Origin: Flavobacterium magnum
Lineage (GTDB): Bacteria > Bacteroidota > Bacteroidia > Flavobacteriales > Flavobacteriaceae
Direction: 5' to 3'
DNA: 64,000 bases
Assembly: GCF_003055625.1 (NCBI RefSeq)
Contig: NZ_CP028811.1
Span: forward strand, 1,302,001-1,366,000
A program made the translations under genes and the position numbers. Under the pieces are notes generated by a model. The model ran no database searches. It saw only the letters and a program-made list of their open reading frames with translations, and was not told the origin of the DNA. Positions 63,035 through 64,000 of this stretch are shown in pieces; the first letter of the stretch is position 1, and the number at the start of each line of letters is the position of its first letter.

Positions 63035-63709
63035 CTACAGCGTTCCAGTCACGCGATTGGCCTGAGCGAAAGTCCTTTGATAATAAGGCTCTTTGGTAGA
63101 AGAAATGATTACGCCGCTTTGCGTGGAAGAGTGTATGAATTTGATTTCATCATCGTTGACCTCAGTCACCATGCCTACATGGTTGATCACGCTTCTTCCA
63201 TTGGTCCTGAAGAAAATGAGATCGCCAACCCTGATGTCCTTGCGGTCGAGTTTCTGGCCGACTTTAGACATGTCGTTGGAGCTCCTGGGCAACTTGATGT
63301 CAAAGATGTTAAACACCGCTGTCACCATCCCCGAACAATCCATTCCTGCAGTTGTTGTCCCGCCTCCATGGTAACGGACACCCATAAAAGTCATCGCATT
63401 GTAAACCATCTGTGTGCCCAGATAATTATCATACGACTCGATGATGATGTCATTGTCATTGGTATCATTGATAAGCGCTGCCTTTTTAGATTTCGAAACC
63501 GTTCTGGACTCTTTGGTGTCCCGCGCTTTCGCATCGGTATACGCTATGAGTTTTGGTTTTTCAGGAGCGGCAACTATTTTTCTGTCTGAAGGCTTCTGGT
63601 AAACCCCTTTTTTTAAGGCTTCTTTCTTCGAAGTGATAATCTGGGCGTGGCCCGTTGAAAACAGCAATAAAAGCGTCAGGATGGATAAAGTCTTCTTTGT
63701 TAAGGACAT
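63035..63709 (-). CDS. NlpC/P60 (C40) cell-wall endopeptidase
   Basis: 224 residues with signal peptide MSLTKKTLSILTLLLLFSTGHAQ, a basic low-complexity linker (about 24-85) and a C-terminal NlpC/P60 domain. Catalytic Cys125 in TAGMDCSGMVTAVF, His177 in INHVGMV and a third polar residue His193 in FIHSS. It should cut peptidoglycan stem peptides in the periplasm. It stands alone; a perfect -7 box lies about 150 bases upstream. Confidence 0.92.
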   Translation of the reverse strand: MSLTKKTLSILTLLLLFSTGHAQIITSKKEALKKGVYQKPSDRKIVAAPEKPKLIAYTDAKARDTKESRTVSKSKKAALINDTNDNDIIIESYDNYLGTQMVYNAMTFMGVRYHGGGTTTAGMDCSGMVTAVFNIFDIKLPRSSNDMSKVGQKLDRKDIRVGDLIFFRTNGRSVINHVGMVTEVNDDEIKFIHSSTQSGVIISSTKEPYYQRTFAQANRVTGTL

Positions 63710-64000
63710 ATTTTATTTTTTATTTTTCATTATAAAAGCAATACCGCTTTCACGATTTAGATTTATAAATAAAATTCGGGTGTGAATTTTGTGAAATCCG
63801 GCGAATCCGGAAAAGGATAACGCCCTGGGCTAAAGCTTTAGTATGATGCCCGCGACAAATATATCAAAATTTCGTAGAAAAGTTGTGTTTTAACACTTTA
63901 AATTTGTGTAAAACTTTCCGCCAGGGTGATTTTTCCGGCGCGTCAGGATGATAGTGGATTGAAAATGAAACGGTTATTTCAAGGCAGTTTTCCGGATCAG
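63710..64000. other. Upstream region of the NlpC/P60 gene
   Basis: About 290 bases without a gene. It holds a perfect -7 box (63856-63863, minus strand), and in the implied 140-base leader a 12-bp palindrome CTAAAGCTTTAG (63830-63841) and a small CCGG-AATTCG-CCGG type repeat near 63799-63810. Beyond 63870 I see nothing I can name. Confidence 0.4.
63856..63863 (-). promoter_or_regulatory. -7 promoter element of the NlpC/P60 gene
   Basis: TATATTTG on the minus strand, perfect match to TAnnTTTG. It leaves a leader of about 140 bases, much longer than the others in this window. Confidence 0.45.

Overview
This window is chromosomal DNA from a Flavobacteriaceae-type Bacteroidota, most likely Flavobacterium or a close relative. 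Supporting signs are a SusC/SusD starch locus, type IX secretion system (T9SS) sorting domains of types A and B, class II HMG-CoA reductase, type III pantothenate kinase, a GYDIA-type GHMP kinase, no clear Shine-Dalgarno sequences, and promoters of the TTTG-N19-TAnnTTTG kind, best seen in front of the tRNA-Phe gene. Nearly all of the sequence is coding. I see no prophage, insertion sequence, CRISPR array or defence island.

Layout. 1-4.16 kb: end of a respiratory complex I operon (nuoL partial, nuoM, nuoN). 4.5-17 kb, minus strand: two very large exported proteins. One has 2320 residues with 28 copies of a 67-residue two-cysteine repeat and a type B T9SS tail. The other has 1761 residues, is multidomain and has a type A tail. 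17-19 kb: a two-gene operon of a glycerophosphodiesterase and a flavoprotein. 19-39.8 kb: a complete alpha-glucan (starch/maltodextrin) utilisation locus. A minus-strand arm encodes an inner-membrane sugar transporter, beta-phosphoglucomutase, GH65 phosphorylase, GH13, GH31 and GH13. A LacI regulator is divergent from a plus-strand arm of susC, susD, susE and a T9SS-secreted GH13 amylase. A perfect 14-bp operator-like palindrome lies in the divergent region.

The pathway reads as follows. Secreted amylase cuts starch, SusCDE binds and imports oligosaccharides, periplasmic GH13/GH31 enzymes trim them, the MFS carrier takes maltose into the cytoplasm, and GH65 plus PgmB turn it into glucose and glucose-6-phosphate. 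39.9-42.7 kb: an AsmA-like membrane-anchored protein and an ExbB/ExbD pair. 42.9 kb: tRNA-Phe. 43-49.3 kb: a compact envelope cluster (coaX, outer-membrane protein, lptC, small membrane protein, CorC-type protein, PpiD-type isomerase). 49.5-51.8 kb: mevalonate-pathway pair (HMG-CoA reductase, GHMP kinase) joined in frame by a single TAG and a TTG start. 52-60 kb: PA0069-type radical SAM protein, then a dipeptidyl peptidase followed by three tandem POT peptide transporters. 60.3-63.7 kb: thioredoxin-like protein, ComEC, and an NlpC/P60 peptidase.

The most unusual signals are a three-unit higher-order periodicity in the giant repeat protein, the in-frame TAG/TTG junction, a dispersed-type palindromic element and hairpins at gene junctions in the glucan locus, start-proximal inverted repeats at two genes, and a structured non-coding block between comEC and the NlpC/P60 gene. 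I found no convincing wholly new multi-gene system.
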